Below, piece after piece: positions 41,972 through 51,797 of a stretch of 64,000 nt of DNA. Both the position numbers and the translations under genes were made by a program. The notes beneath the pieces were generated by a model. That model saw only the letters and a list, made by a program, of their open reading frames with translations, did no database searches and had not been told where the DNA came from. Origin of the DNA: Cellvibrionaceae bacterium (lineage in GTDB: Bacteria; Pseudomonadota; Gammaproteobacteria; Pseudomonadales; Cellvibrionaceae); assembly GCA_028281575.1 (NCBI GenBank), contig JANQJP010000013.1, forward strand, positions 124,001 through 188,000. The letters are read 5' to 3'. How positions within the stretch are numbered: the first letter of the stretch is position 1; each line of letters begins with the position of its first letter.

Positions 41972-43054
41972 ATGAACTCGAATATTCAGTTGGCTTTAGG
42001 CTTAGCGGGTGTAACCTTTATTTGGATGCTCTCCGGCTATTTTGCAAAAAGTAACAACAGCTCTGATGAACTTCAGGATCAAACAGATTTTAGTGTTCAA
42101 GTTACTCCCAGCCTGGCCGCTGATTATGCACCGCCTATATATATTCGCGCTCGTACCGAAGCTGAGCGTGATATTCGTGTAATGGCGGAGGTGGACGGTC
42201 TAGTAGCCAATATTTGGCCATACGAAGGGCAATTAGTTGAACAGGGCACGGTATTGTGTGCTTTAGACAAAGAAGACAGATCTGTCCGTTTAGCGCAAGC
42301 GCGTGCACAGCTTGCGAAGGCGAAAATTGATTATGAAGCAGCGCTCGCATTAAAAGACAGTGGGTTTCAATCACGTTCGCAAATTGCTTCGGCGAAAGCC
42401 AGTTTAGCTTTGGCTGAAGCAGAATTGGAGCGCACGAACATTGCCTTAGACAAAACTCAAATACTGGCGCCATTTCGGGGCGTGCTTGAACGTTCGTTGA
42501 TTCAGCCGGGTGATTTTTTGCAGCGAGGTCAACCGTGTGCACATTTACTCGAGCTCGATCCCATCATTGTTTCTGGTGAAGTAAGTGAGTCAGCGGTCAA
42601 ACAGCTTCAGGTTGGAAGTTCCGCGCTGGTAAAACTCGATGATGTTATTCAGCGTCGGGGTGTTGTTCGCTATCTCGCTAAATCAGCGAGTAATGTAACG
42701 CGCAGCTATCGAGTAGAAGTGGCGCTGGCAAATCCTGATTTATCTCTTCTCAGCGGGATGACTGCTGAAGTAATCGTCCGTGGAATTTCGCAGCGTGCAC
42801 ATTTTATATCGTCATCATTACTCACGCTGTTAGACGACGGGAAATTGGGCGTTCGTGCAGTTGATGAAAATAACATTGTCCAAGTTCATTCGGTTGCATT
42901 AATTGGTGATCAAAAAGATGGCATATGGGTGGCGGGTTTACCGGAGACAGTCCGGTTAATTGTTGTTGGCCAGGAATACGTCAGCGAGGGACAAAGCGTT
43001 CAAGTTGTGGCTGCAGAGGCGTTTGCACAGTCTGCGAGTGAGGTTGCGCAGTGA
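41972..43054 (+). CDS. RND efflux periplasmic adaptor (MFP/HlyD family)
   Basis: 360 residues from ATG 41972 (AGGA six bases upstream); the frame is open to 41873, but those residues do not look like this family. N-terminal membrane helix, biotinyl-lipoyl-like halves (VDGLVANIWPYEGQLVEQGTVLCALD and ILAPFRGVLERSLIQPGDFLQRGQ), a helical hairpin between them and a C-terminal beta-barrel. It links the inner-membrane pump encoded next to an outer-membrane channel, which is not in the window. The stop overlaps the pump start (GTGA). Confidence 0.92.
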   Translation: MNSNIQLALGLAGVTFIWMLSGYFAKSNNSSDELQDQTDFSVQVTPSLAADYAPPIYIRARTEAERDIRVMAEVDGLVANIWPYEGQLVEQGTVLCALDKEDRSVRLAQARAQLAKAKIDYEAALALKDSGFQSRSQIASAKASLALAEAELERTNIALDKTQILAPFRGVLERSLIQPGDFLQRGQPCAHLLELDPIIVSGEVSESAVKQLQVGSSALVKLDDVIQRRGVVRYLAKSASNVTRSYRVEVALANPDLSLLSGMTAEVIVRGISQRAHFISSSLLTLLDDGKLGVRAVDENNIVQVHSVALIGDQKDGIWVAGLPETVRLIVVGQEYVSEGQSVQVVAAEAFAQSASEVAQ

Positions 43055-46000
43055 ATATTTTAAAAGTCGCGATCTCGCGTTCTAGAGCAGCTTTGTGTTT
43101 GATGTTACTAGTCGTTGTTGTCGGTATTGCGTCCAGAAATGCAATGGTGATTGAGGCTTTTCCCAACCCGTCAGTTCCGGTCGCCGTGGTTCTATTGATA
43201 CAAGAAGGTGTTTCACCTGAGGATGGTGCGCGCTTGCTTGTTAGGCCTATTGAAAAAGAATTGCGCTCTATTGAAGGCATTAAAGAGATGGTCTCGATTT
43301 CGCGCGAAACAATCTCAAGAATAATTGTTGAGTTTGAAGCTGAGCAAGATGTTAAACAGGCATTACTCGACGTGCGCGCCGCAGTGGATAGAGGGAAGTC
43401 CGAACTACCGCAAGATGCGGAAGAACCGATCGTTCAAGAGGTTTCTGCTGACGGAGCTTCGACAATAGTACTGGCGATATCGGGTGCAGATACTGGCCAG
43501 GAACGGACAATTTATCGTACAGCGCAGTTATTAAAAAGAGAAATCGAAGGTATGCCCAGCGTTCTCGAAGTCGATATGAATGGGCATCGAGAAGAGGTTA
43601 TTGAAATAGTTATCGACCCAGAAAAACTCGAATATCACGCGGTGACAAGTGCCGAATTGTTTCAGGCAATACAGGCCAACAATGTATTGGTTCCTGCGGG
43701 TCAAATTGACACGGGTGAAGGGCGCTTTCCAGTAAAAGTACCGAGTTTAATAGAATCTCGAGAAGATGTTTTTCGATTGCCAGTTCGAGCGAGTGGCGAT
43801 AGCGTTATTACCCTCGGTGATATTGCGCAGATAGGGCGCACATTTAAAGATGCCGATCAGTATTCCACTATTAACGGTAAGCGTGCAATTACCTTAGATG
43901 TAAAAAAACGTGGAGACGCCAATGATATTGAAGTTACGCGCGCCGTTCGTGCCCTCGTTGCGAGCTTGGACACTCAGATTCCCGACACCGTGCAGCTTGA
44001 TTTTTTGCTAGATCAAAGCGACTTTTCTATCGGCATGATTAATGAGATGCAGGGAAATATTTTGACGGCGATGGTATTGGTGATGGTAATTGTCATCACG
44101 GCTCTGGGGTTTCGATCAGGGCTTATAGTTGGTGCCGGTGTGCCGTTTTCGCTGCTATTTTCGTCGATTATTTTGCTGCAACTCGGCTTTTCGTTCAATT
44201 TTATGGTCTTATTCGGCATGTTGCTCGCACTCGGTATGTTAATTGACGGTGCGATCGTTGTTACCGAGTTTGCGGATCGCAAAATGGCAGAGGGTTTTTC
44301 GAGCAAAGAGGCCTACATTATGGCGGTCAAACGTATGGTTTGGCCCGTCACCGCTTCCACGTCAACGACCTTGGCAGCATTTCTGCCGATAATGTTTTGG
44401 CCCGGTGTCGCCGGCGAGTTTATGCGTTATTTGCCAGTGACTGTATTTGCGGTTCTCGTTGGTTCACTGCTCTACGCGCTTTTTTTTGCGCCTATTGTCG
44501 GCGCACTTATGGGCAAAAACAAGATGTCTGAACAGACTCAGACATATTTGCAGAAAATTGAGTCGGATGATCCGCAAACTTTGCCTGGTATAACCGGGGC
44601 ATACGCACGTTTTCTTTCTTCGGTTATTCACCATCCTCTCGCTTTTTTCTGCGGAGCAAGTTTCGTCCTGGCCGCAATTTTTAGTGCGTATTTAACTTTC
44701 GGTCGTGGAGTGGAGTTTTTCGTTGATACAGAACAAATCCTCGGTGAAGTCTCTGTTCGCGCCCAGGGGAATCTTGCGCTGGATGAGGCGCGAGAGCTTG
44801 TGGCTGAGGTGGAACAACGTGTAATGGATGTCCCAGGCGTGAAAGTCGTTTACGCGATTACGAGCCCCGGTAATCCCATCCAAGTGGGAGCGAGAGAACC
44901 GGAGAAAGATCAAATTGGTATCATGCTAGTGGAAACCTACAAGCCGGAAGTATTAGGTTATTCAACCAAGCGTGTTTATGAAAATATTCGTCAGGTGACA
45001 AGCAGTATGCCTGGAATCTTTGTTAACGCGGCGAGTATGGAGGGAGGCCCTCCCGTCGGTAAGCCAATTCAAATTCAACTTACTGCGTTGGATCGCGACA
45101 AGCTCTATGCAAATGCGCGTAAACTGCGTGCTGAATTGATCGCGAATTTTTCAGGTTTGCGCGACGTGACAGATACAACACCATTACCGGGTATTGAGTG
45201 GACGATGTCAGTGGACCGGGAGCGAGCTGCTCAGTACGGCGCTAATGTAATAGAAGTGGGAAATTTTGTTCAACTGGTCACGGAGGGAGTAAAGGTTGGC
45301 GAATATCGGCCCAATGATGCTGATGATGAGGTTGATATTCGGGTACGTTTCCCTGAGTCTGAACGGCGCTTAAGCGCTTTAGATCGGCTTAAAGTAAACA
45401 CACGTGAAGGTTCCATTTCGATTACCGGTTTTGTGAAACGTGTGGCCGAACCGCGAGTCGATAAGGTTGAACGTATCGATGGTATCGAGTTTGTGAAAGT
45501 CATGGCGGATGTTGAAGAAGGGGTCATTGCCGATGCAAAAGTCGGTGAAATAAAAGCATGGTTAAATGAGAACCCGCTCGATCCAGGCATTGGAGTAAGT
45601 TTTCGTGGCGCGAACGAAGAGCAAGAAAAATCTGGGGCGTTTTTAGCTGTTGCTTTTTCGCTGGCCTTATTTTTGATGTTTATACTGTTGGTGGCGCAAT
45701 TTAACAGTATTTATCAGGCTGTTTTAACACTATCTTCTGTCATTTTATCGACAGCGGGGGTTTTATTGGGACTTCTGCTGTCGCAGAGTTTGTTTAGTGT
45801 GATTATGACCGGTGTGGCAATCGTTGCGCTTGCTGGCATCGTGGTAAACAACAATATTGTCTTGATTGACACATTTAATTATCTGCGCCGTACACGAAAG
45901 TCTCTGGATGTTAAGGAAATCGCAATTCTCGCGGCAACTCAACGGTTGAGACCTGTATTTCTGACTACCGCGACGACCATTCTCGGTTTAATGCCACTCG

Positions 46001-46254
46001 CAATTGGTTTTAGCGTCGACCTTGTTAATCGCACTGTGGTTTATGGCGGTGTCGTCGGTTCATTTTGGGTTGCGTTGGCGAGTTCAATTGTTTACGGGTT
46101 GGTCTTTTCCACGGTACTGACTTTAGCAGTTACGCCGACGATGTTGGTGTTGCCTGCCGAGCTGCGTGAATTAATTGATACTTATATTATGACTCCTTAT
46201 CGGCGATATAGAGTGCAGAGGAGCCGGTCGATTTTTCCTGGAGAATCGCGTTGA
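43051..46254 (+). CDS. RND-family multidrug/solute efflux permease
   Basis: 1067 residues, AcrB/MexB-like. N-terminal helix, periplasmic porter domain with VEFEAEQDVKQALLDVRAAVD and the DN-type motifs, transmembrane blocks with LGMLIDGAIVVTEFADR (helix 4, carrying the proton-relay Asp region) and GIVVNNNIVLIDTFNYLRR (helix 10). Uses the proton gradient to export compounds. Start is GTG 43051, overlapping the adaptor stop. The third gene of the operon overlaps at TTGA. Confidence 0.94.
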   Translation: MNILKVAISRSRAALCLMLLVVVVGIASRNAMVIEAFPNPSVPVAVVLLIQEGVSPEDGARLLVRPIEKELRSIEGIKEMVSISRETISRIIVEFEAEQDVKQALLDVRAAVDRGKSELPQDAEEPIVQEVSADGASTIVLAISGADTGQERTIYRTAQLLKREIEGMPSVLEVDMNGHREEVIEIVIDPEKLEYHAVTSAELFQAIQANNVLVPAGQIDTGEGRFPVKVPSLIESREDVFRLPVRASGDSVITLGDIAQIGRTFKDADQYSTINGKRAITLDVKKRGDANDIEVTRAVRALVASLDTQIPDTVQLDFLLDQSDFSIGMINEMQGNILTAMVLVMVIVITALGFRSGLIVGAGVPFSLLFSSIILLQLGFSFNFMVLFGMLLALGMLIDGAIVVTEFADRKMAEGFSSKEAYIMAVKRMVWPVTASTSTTLAAFLPIMFWPGVAGEFMRYLPVTVFAVLVGSLLYALFFAPIVGALMGKNKMSEQTQTYLQKIESDDPQTLPGITGAYARFLSSVIHHPLAFFCGASFVLAAIFSAYLTFGRGVEFFVDTEQILGEVSVRAQGNLALDEARELVAEVEQRVMDVPGVKVVYAITSPGNPIQVGAREPEKDQIGIMLVETYKPEVLGYSTKRVYENIRQVTSSMPGIFVNAASMEGGPPVGKPIQIQLTALDRDKLYANARKLRAELIANFSGLRDVTDTTPLPGIEWTMSVDRERAAQYGANVIEVGNFVQLVTEGVKVGEYRPNDADDEVDIRVRFPESERRLSALDRLKVNTREGSISITGFVKRVAEPRVDKVERIDGIEFVKVMADVEEGVIADAKVGEIKAWLNENPLDPGIGVSFRGANEEQEKSGAFLAVAFSLALFLMFILLVAQFNSIYQAVLTLSSVILSTAGVLLGLLLSQSLFSVIMTGVAIVALAGIVVNNNIVLIDTFNYLRRTRKSLDVKEIAILAATQRLRPVFLTTATTILGLMPLAIGFSVDLVNRTVVYGGVVGSFWVALASSIVYGLVFSTVLTLAVTPTMLVLPAELRELIDTYIMTPYRRYRVQRSRSIFPGESR

Positions 46255-46703
46255 GGAAAATACTCTGCTTTTTGTGGTTCTGTCTTTGGATCGGGCCATT
46301 GCTCGTTTTGGGCGGTGCTTTTGTGTTGGCCGTTCCAATGCTGATATTAACACTGATGGGGTTAGCTACATCGCCACTCGCGTTTCTGTTAATCGTCCCT
46401 GTTGTTTTGGGTATGGTAGTCTTAGGGTTAGCTGCGCTTTATGGCTACTGGAAGGGGTTTTATTTGACTTGGGTGCTCGCGCAAATGGCCTTCCGCTTCG
46501 CTCTCTTTGTGTTAGGTCTTTCGCTTTCCTTAGGTGTTTTTTTGTACCCATTTGATGTAAACGGCATGCTAATGTTGCTCACTTCAGCCCTCGCGCTATG
46601 GGTGAGTTCGCTACAGCTTCGCTATATGAATTCGTTGTCAGCACGAAATAAATACAAAGTAGATGCATACGTTTCACAAAATAAAAGTACTCTGCAAGAA
46701 TAA
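46251..46703 (+). CDS. Small membrane protein of the RND operon
   Basis: 150 residues, four predicted membrane helices (residues 5-30, 32-58, 70-92, 95-115), start TTG 46251 overlapping the pump stop. No family recognised. The overlap suggests translation together with the pump and perhaps an accessory role. Confidence 0.65.
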   Translation: MRKILCFLWFCLWIGPLLVLGGAFVLAVPMLILTLMGLATSPLAFLLIVPVVLGMVVLGLAALYGYWKGFYLTWVLAQMAFRFALFVLGLSLSLGVFLYPFDVNGMLMLLTSALALWVSSLQLRYMNSLSARNKYKVDAYVSQNKSTLQE

Positions 46704-46846
46704 TCGCGCTGATTCCTAACGATTTTTGCTATAGTTTCAGTTGTCTGGACAACTAAATACGGGTGCTTTTGGGTTCTCTGTTTTATAGAAAATAAGGATG
46801 TGGGGCTTTCACGATAATAGTGATCGATAGCTGCGAGTTTTAATAT

Positions 46847-47524
46847 ATGAGTGATGGCGAAACGTTACAGTTTGACGATTTGAATTTAAAATTTGGCCAA
46901 ATTGTTCAATTTCATCCTAATCCTGAAGATGGAGCAGACCGCCATGACTGTCTGCTCATGGGGTGTTTGCCCGGCGAGAGTCTCATTGTTACCGCGTCGC
47001 CAGAAACGGGGTTATTCCCTCAGGTACAAGAAGGTCAGCAAGTCATCATCAGGGTAATGTCGTCCAATGGTGTAGCCTTGTTTCCGACAACGGTGCTTTT
47101 CATTTCAGAAATGCCCTTATACATGGTGTACTTGGATTACCCTCAAGCTATTAAATTTAGACGGGTTAGGAACGCTTCTCGTGTAGACGTAGCGTTGCCA
47201 GTGCTGGTGTCGAATCTTCATAAACGAGCTCTCGCGGGTATTGCTGGGAAAATTTCTGATATCAGTGTCGGTGGTGCGCGTCTGGAGCTCTATGACAATG
47301 CGGGTGAGGTTGGTGATGAAATTGTGTTAAAGGGAAAGTTCCAGGTTGGCAATATCCAACGTGTTTTGGCTCTTCGTGCCTCAATTGCAAACAAACAGCG
47401 CGTTTCTGAAAAAAGCTTTGTTTATGGCACTAAATTTAATGAAGCTGATGAAGAAAAACAGTTGATTCTATTCGGCTATATATTTAATTCGATGGCCTTT
47501 GGTAATGTGCAAACGGTATCTTAG
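46847..47524 (+). CDS. PilZ-domain protein with YcgR-like N-terminal domain
   Basis: 225 residues. N-terminal flagellar-brake-like barrel (about 1-105) and a C-terminal PilZ domain with FRRVRNASRV (RxxxR type) and DISVGGARLEL (D-x-S-x-x-G), both c-di-GMP contacts intact. It probably slows motility or controls surface attachment in response to c-di-GMP. The next gene's start lies inside its 3' end. Confidence 0.9.
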   Translation: MSDGETLQFDDLNLKFGQIVQFHPNPEDGADRHDCLLMGCLPGESLIVTASPETGLFPQVQEGQQVIIRVMSSNGVALFPTTVLFISEMPLYMVYLDYPQAIKFRRVRNASRVDVALPVLVSNLHKRALAGIAGKISDISVGGARLELYDNAGEVGDEIVLKGKFQVGNIQRVLALRASIANKQRVSEKSFVYGTKFNEADEEKQLILFGYIFNSMAFGNVQTVS

Positions 47525-48140
47525 TTGCTTTAAGTGCGCCTTATTTACGGTTTTTTTCAGTACGTCCACCTTCGGCCTTGATGAAGAACGTCTTTGGCTG
47601 CCCAAATCATACGAAACGCTTTATTTGGAACTAAAAGCTTCTGCCGAAGCTGCGCTGAAGCTTGAACGCTGTGTAAAAGTGCTCAGAGGCACAATTGATC
47701 GGCAACAAAGCACGAAAGATCATCCAGTTTTCCGAATTCAGTGCCGCCAGCCAAATGGTCGAACTTACAACGAACTCGTAGATGGTCTGACGAAAGAAAC
47801 GCTCACGACGCCAGTGATAATAGAGGTACCGCCGACCGAGGAAGAACTTGCTGCAATGCGTGCAGAGGAAGAGCGTAAGAAAAAAGAAGCGGCTGATCAG
47901 CGTGAGAGAGAGTTTTTACAAGCCTGCAAGACACAATTTGATAGTAAAACACGTGTATTTGAGAACATCGAATTACTGAACCCAAAACCGGAACCGAGCT
48001 CTTTTTCGATGGAAGCGGCTGCTTTTATGTTTGATTTTGATACACGTGATATAAACGGCACGCCGCTGAAATATCGGGCGTATTGTTCCGTAGCGCTAGA
48101 AGAAGAGGCCAGAATTAAGATACGTAAACGCAGAGATTAG
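47505..48140 (+). CDS. Hypothetical secreted protein
   Basis: 211 residues from ATG 47505. A signal peptide (KRYLSCFKCALFTVFFSTSTFG) is followed by a helix-rich region with a charged coiled-coil stretch (EEELAAMRAEEERKKKEAADQ, about residues 115-140) and four Cys in the mature part. No family recognised. The start lies 20 bases inside the PilZ gene's end, implying co-translation. Probably periplasmic. Confidence 0.65.
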   Translation: MCKRYLSCFKCALFTVFFSTSTFGLDEERLWLPKSYETLYLELKASAEAALKLERCVKVLRGTIDRQQSTKDHPVFRIQCRQPNGRTYNELVDGLTKETLTTPVIIEVPPTEEELAAMRAEEERKKKEAADQREREFLQACKTQFDSKTRVFENIELLNPKPEPSSFSMEAAAFMFDFDTRDINGTPLKYRAYCSVALEEEARIKIRKRRD

Positions 48141-48161
48141 CTTGTAAAAAGATAAAAACGA

Positions 48162-48189
48162 AAAAAAGCCGCTTACAAGCGGCTTTTTT
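48162..48189. terminator. Bidirectional rho-independent terminator
   Basis: AAAAAAGCCGC / GCGGCTTTTTT stem with a six-base loop between two convergent genes; A-run on one side and T-run on the other make it work in both directions. Confidence 0.9.
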
Positions 48190-48222
48190 CTTTTGAAGAC
48201 ATCGATAACAACGATATATCGA

Positions 48223-49047
48223 TTAGGAACTCTTCTTAGGTGGACGGCCACGACGCTTAGCCGCTGTCGCCACTCTTTTTGCTGGTGCCTTCTTGGATGC
48301 AGCAGCCTTAGGTGGACGACCGCGTCGTTTAGATGCGGCTGCCTTTTTCTTTGCTGGCGCCTTTTTAGGGGCCGCCTTAGGTGGACGACCGCGTCGCTTG
48401 GGCGCGCCTGACGCCGCTTTTGCTGGGCGGCCACGCTTTGCGGCGGGTTTAGCTTTGGCCTTAGGCTTGGCTTTAGCTTTGGTTGCGGCTTTTTGTGCTT
48501 TAGCTTTAGCGGCAGCAGCGGCCTTTTTCGCTTTAGCTTTTTCCGCAGCAGCAGCTTTTCTAGCTCTTACTTTAGCTGAGGCAGCAGCTTTGCGTGCGCG
48601 TACGCGCTCAGCAGCAGCGGCTTTTTTCGCAACGGCTTTTTCCGCAGCAAGTGCTTTCTTCGCATATGCAGCTTCTTCTTTAGCTACAGCTTTAGCCAGC
48701 GTTGCAGCAGCTTTTGCTTCTGAAGTAGCGGTAGCTAATTCAGATTTAGCACTTGCAAGCACGGATCTAGCGCTCGCCGACGCAGCTCTTGCAGCTTGTG
48801 CAGTTTTTTGGGCAGCTGCTAATTGCTTAGCTTGCGCTGCAGTTTTCTTTTTAGAACGAATAGAAGCAACTTTCGCTGCCGCTGACTTCGCTTGTTTAGC
48901 AGCTTTACCAGATGCACTTGTTGCTGAGGAAACTGCTTTTTGGGCAGCTTTGACCTTCGCATCGCGAGCTTTTTCTAGTTTAGCTTTTAACTGAGCCAGT
49001 TCTTTTTCAAGAGCTGCTACAGGATTAGTAGGTTTACGACCAGCCAT
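48223..49047 (-). CDS. AlgP/histone H1-like protein with four AT-hooks
   Basis: 274 residues, mainly Ala and Lys with KAAAAEKAKAKK-type repeats, N-terminal coiled-coil-like EKELAQLKAKLEKARDAK. The C-terminal 75 residues carry four RGRP AT-hook cores separated by KAPAKK linkers. It resembles AlgP (AlgR3) and other eukaryotic-H1-like bacterial DNA-binding proteins, which compact DNA or modulate transcription. The start has AAGGG upstream. Repeats make length polymorphism likely between strains. Confidence 0.85.
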   Translation of the reverse strand: MAGRKPTNPVAALEKELAQLKAKLEKARDAKVKAAQKAVSSATSASGKAAKQAKSAAAKVASIRSKKKTAAQAKQLAAAQKTAQAARAASASARSVLASAKSELATATSEAKAAATLAKAVAKEEAAYAKKALAAEKAVAKKAAAAERVRARKAAASAKVRARKAAAAEKAKAKKAAAAAKAKAQKAATKAKAKPKAKAKPAAKRGRPAKAASGAPKRRGRPPKAAPKKAPAKKKAAASKRRGRPPKAAASKKAPAKRVATAAKRRGRPPKKSS

Positions 49048-49805
49048 TTGAGTTACCCTTTTTTATATACACTCATGGAAGTTGTAGCACTACATTACGA
49101 AATAACAAGAAAAATTCAAGTTTTTTTTGTTATTTTGACGTTAAATTTGGGTGCAATAGAGTTTTTTTTTAAAAAAAGAGTTAAAAACAGTTTTTTTTCT
49201 TAAAAAATCTACAGTTTTTAAACTTGGAAAACCAAAATTTCTCAGTTAAAAACGATATTTTTTAATGTGAATAACATTGAATCGATGAAGGTTAAGCACA
49301 TATTTTTGCTCAAAAAGAATGTTTCTGAGCTTCTCACTAAATAATGGGCGATTAATGCTAATGATAAATTGCAATTTGGTTTGCCCAAGATTCCTAATTA
49401 AAATGATTTAGAAAACTTATGCTGAACTTGAACGGAGACCAAAGAAATCTGATCGCACCGGATTTATCTATACATTGGTGGCGCCAATTATCGCCAGTTT
49501 TGGTAAAGACACACCCATATAACTGATCATTTATAATGATGCACATGAGAAAGTTTTGAGAATCGCTGATATCAGGCGCCTTCTATTCGTTTACAAAAAG
49601 CTGGATGCAAGTTCTGTTTTTTTGGTGATGGACGTAAAAGTAGGAGTAAATGTTTAAAAATCTGTTCATTTTCAGCGGTCAGCTGAAGAAGCTGCGTATG
49701 TTCATAGGCGCTTCCACACATTAATCAAAAATTCGATGTTAGCGCTGTTAATTCGCGAGCTGAAATAAATATTTTGCGAGTTCGACAAAAAAATATATAA
49801 TTTTT
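49048..49805. other. Long AT-rich intergenic region
   Basis: 758 bases without a convincing gene on either strand. The part next to the AlgP-like start (49120-49260) has repeated A- and T-runs of five to ten bases, the type of DNA that bends and that AT-hook proteins bind. The right end leads to the LexA box of dinB. Confidence 0.5.
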
Positions 49806-49821
49806 CTGTATATTAATACAG
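49806..49821. promoter_or_regulatory. dinB: LexA (SOS) box before dinB
   Basis: CTGTATATTAATACAG, a perfect CTGT-N8-ACAG palindrome with the AT-rich centre of the enterobacterial consensus, eight bases before the dinB ATG. Predicts DNA-damage induction. Confidence 0.92.
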
Positions 49822-49828
49822 TATTTCG

Positions 49829-50893
49829 ATGAAAAAAATCATTCACATCGATGCCGACTGCTTTTTTGCTGCTGTCGAGCTACTTCGAAAACCGCATTTA
49901 GTTGGGCTTCCTGTTGCTGTTGGTGGAGATCCATCCGGCCGTGGCGTCATTTCGACGTGCAACTATATCGCACGTGCTTATGGTGTGAAGTCGGCAATGC
50001 CTTCATCTCATGCTCGTCGCTTGTGTCCTGATTTGGTTTTTCTCTCACCTGATATCCCGATGTATCGATTTGTTTCAAAACAAATGCATGAGATTTTTTC
50101 TGATTACACTGATTGTTTGGAATCCGTTTCCCTAGACGAAGCTTATTTGGATGTGACAGATTCTGCATTTTGCGGCGGAAGCGCGACCCTTATTGCGAGG
50201 GAAATTCAGCATAGAGTCAAAAGAGAGCTGGGTTTGACGGTCTCCGCTGGAGTAGCGCCAATTAAATTTGTCGCTAAGGTCGCAAGTGATTGGCGTAAGC
50301 CAGCGGGAATATTTACTGTGACCCCCGAAGCGCTTTCACGCTTTGTGGCGTGTTTGGACTTGAGACGTTTACCAGGGGTGGGACCTAAAACATGGCAAAA
50401 GCTCTCGTATTTAGGTTTGCAGACCTGCGCTGATATCCTCATCGCCAACCCTTCCCAGTTGTATGAACATTTTGGATCATATGCACATCGCTTAATTGAG
50501 ATGTCACAGGGGCAGGATCACCATGAAATTGCACAAAACCGTACTCGAAAATCGATAAGCGTCGAACACACCTTTGGTGCGGATTATCAGGACGCAGCAT
50601 CCCTGATATCCAAGCTACCGGGTTTATTAATGGAGTTAGATTATCGAATGCGTGCTTCCGTGACAAATCACGTCTTTCATAAAAGGATGCTCAAGCTCAA
50701 ATTCTCCGATTTTACTCATACCTCCATTGAAGCTCGTATCCTTAAACATGGTAGCGCGTTGACGTTAATTGATTTTGAGCGGATGTGCTACATAGCGCGG
50801 TCCAGAAATAGCTTGCCTGTGCGCCTTATGGGCATAGGTCTTAAGATCAATCCGAGTGTGGATATTCGACAGCTTGAATTTGCCTTTGGTTGA
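49829..50893 (+). CDS. dinB: DNA polymerase IV (Y-family)
   Basis: 354 residues. Y-family catalytic residues: D8 in IHIDADCFFAAVE (Ala9 replaces the usual Met/other between the two Asp) and D103-E104 in SLDEAYLDV; RGVISTCNYIARAYGVKSAMP is the fingers block. The C-terminal helix-hairpin-helix and little-finger domain are present, and the end (RQLEFAFG) looks like a beta-clamp-binding motif (QLxF-like). It copies past lesions at the cost of accuracy. SOS control by the box at 49806-49821. Confidence 0.94.
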   Translation: MKKIIHIDADCFFAAVELLRKPHLVGLPVAVGGDPSGRGVISTCNYIARAYGVKSAMPSSHARRLCPDLVFLSPDIPMYRFVSKQMHEIFSDYTDCLESVSLDEAYLDVTDSAFCGGSATLIAREIQHRVKRELGLTVSAGVAPIKFVAKVASDWRKPAGIFTVTPEALSRFVACLDLRRLPGVGPKTWQKLSYLGLQTCADILIANPSQLYEHFGSYAHRLIEMSQGQDHHEIAQNRTRKSISVEHTFGADYQDAASLISKLPGLLMELDYRMRASVTNHVFHKRMLKLKFSDFTHTSIEARILKHGSALTLIDFERMCYIARSRNSLPVRLMGIGLKINPSVDIRQLEFAFG

Positions 50894-51148
50894 TTGAAAA
50901 GTGAGCAGTCTGCGCGGGAATTTAGTGGAGCTTGCAGGATAAATTTGGTGTAGAATGCGCGAACGAGCCTTGGTTTGGATCTGTGCAGCTTCGTCGTAAT
51001 CATAGCGATAGACAAAGCGCCAAATCAAATCTAGTTTGGGGCAAATATGCTAATTCTGGACCGTCTTCTATACTTGAGACCGGTGGGTAGTTGCATAGTG
51101 CCCCGAATTGTTGTTTGACCTGATAAAAAGATAATTGGAGAGTTAAAC

Positions 51149-51568
51149 GTGAGCCGCAGAAAACGCCTTAAGATTGAGTCCGATGATAAGGGTGAGATTG
51201 ATTTAACCCCTATGCTTGACGTTGTATTTATCATGCTGATTTTTTTCATCGTCACAGCGTCCTTCGTGCGAGAAAGCTCCCTGGGAGTCAATGTTCCCGA
51301 AAATCAGGAGAATCAGCCTCCACCAGAGACTGAAGCTAAAAATATTTTGATTCAGGTAAACAGCAACGACGAGATCTTCTTTGATCAGCGACGGGTAGAT
51401 ATTCGTTCAGTTCGCTCATTGATTGCGCAGAAGAAGGCAGAAAACCCCAAGGCTTCTGTTATTGTGCGTATGCACGAACAGTCTACGGCGAATACCTATG
51501 TGGAGATTGCTGATGCGTCCCGTGAGGCGAAGATTTTTAACGTTTCATTGGTTCCATTTGTTGACTGA
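51149..51568 (+). CDS. exbD: ExbD/TolR-family biopolymer transport protein
   Basis: 139 residues from GTG 51149 (TTGGAGAG upstream). Cytoplasmic basic tail, one membrane helix with the conserved Asp (IDLTPMLDVVFIMLIFFIVTA), then a periplasmic domain. It would couple the proton gradient to a TonB-like protein with an ExbB partner; neither exbB nor tonB is adjacent, so it is an orphan here. A frame in the 3' half of this gene on the same strand is a shadow. Confidence 0.92.
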   Translation: MSRRKRLKIESDDKGEIDLTPMLDVVFIMLIFFIVTASFVRESSLGVNVPENQENQPPPETEAKNILIQVNSNDEIFFDQRRVDIRSVRSLIAQKKAENPKASVIVRMHEQSTANTYVEIADASREAKIFNVSLVPFVD

Positions 51569-51797
51569 ATTCTCGATTCCCTGTTGCTGGGCACCGTCCC
51601 AGCAATGTCTTTAATAAAAACTTCTCATATATCTTTTTGTTTTCGTGTTTCAATGCACTCAGATCGATAGAAGTTGAGTTGTGCGCCTTAACGACGTAAT
51701 CTTTATAATTAACAAATTTTTGTCGCGTTTCTCTAAATAGCTATCGTAACCAGCGCCGGTTCGGGCTTATTTGCTTGGCTTAGTTTACTGTAAAGTT

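Noticed and set aside
48293-48994. 233-codon forward frame opposite the AlgP-like gene
   Set aside because: Antisense image of the Lys/Ala-rich repeats; Ala/Phe-rich low complexity, no RBS, no family.
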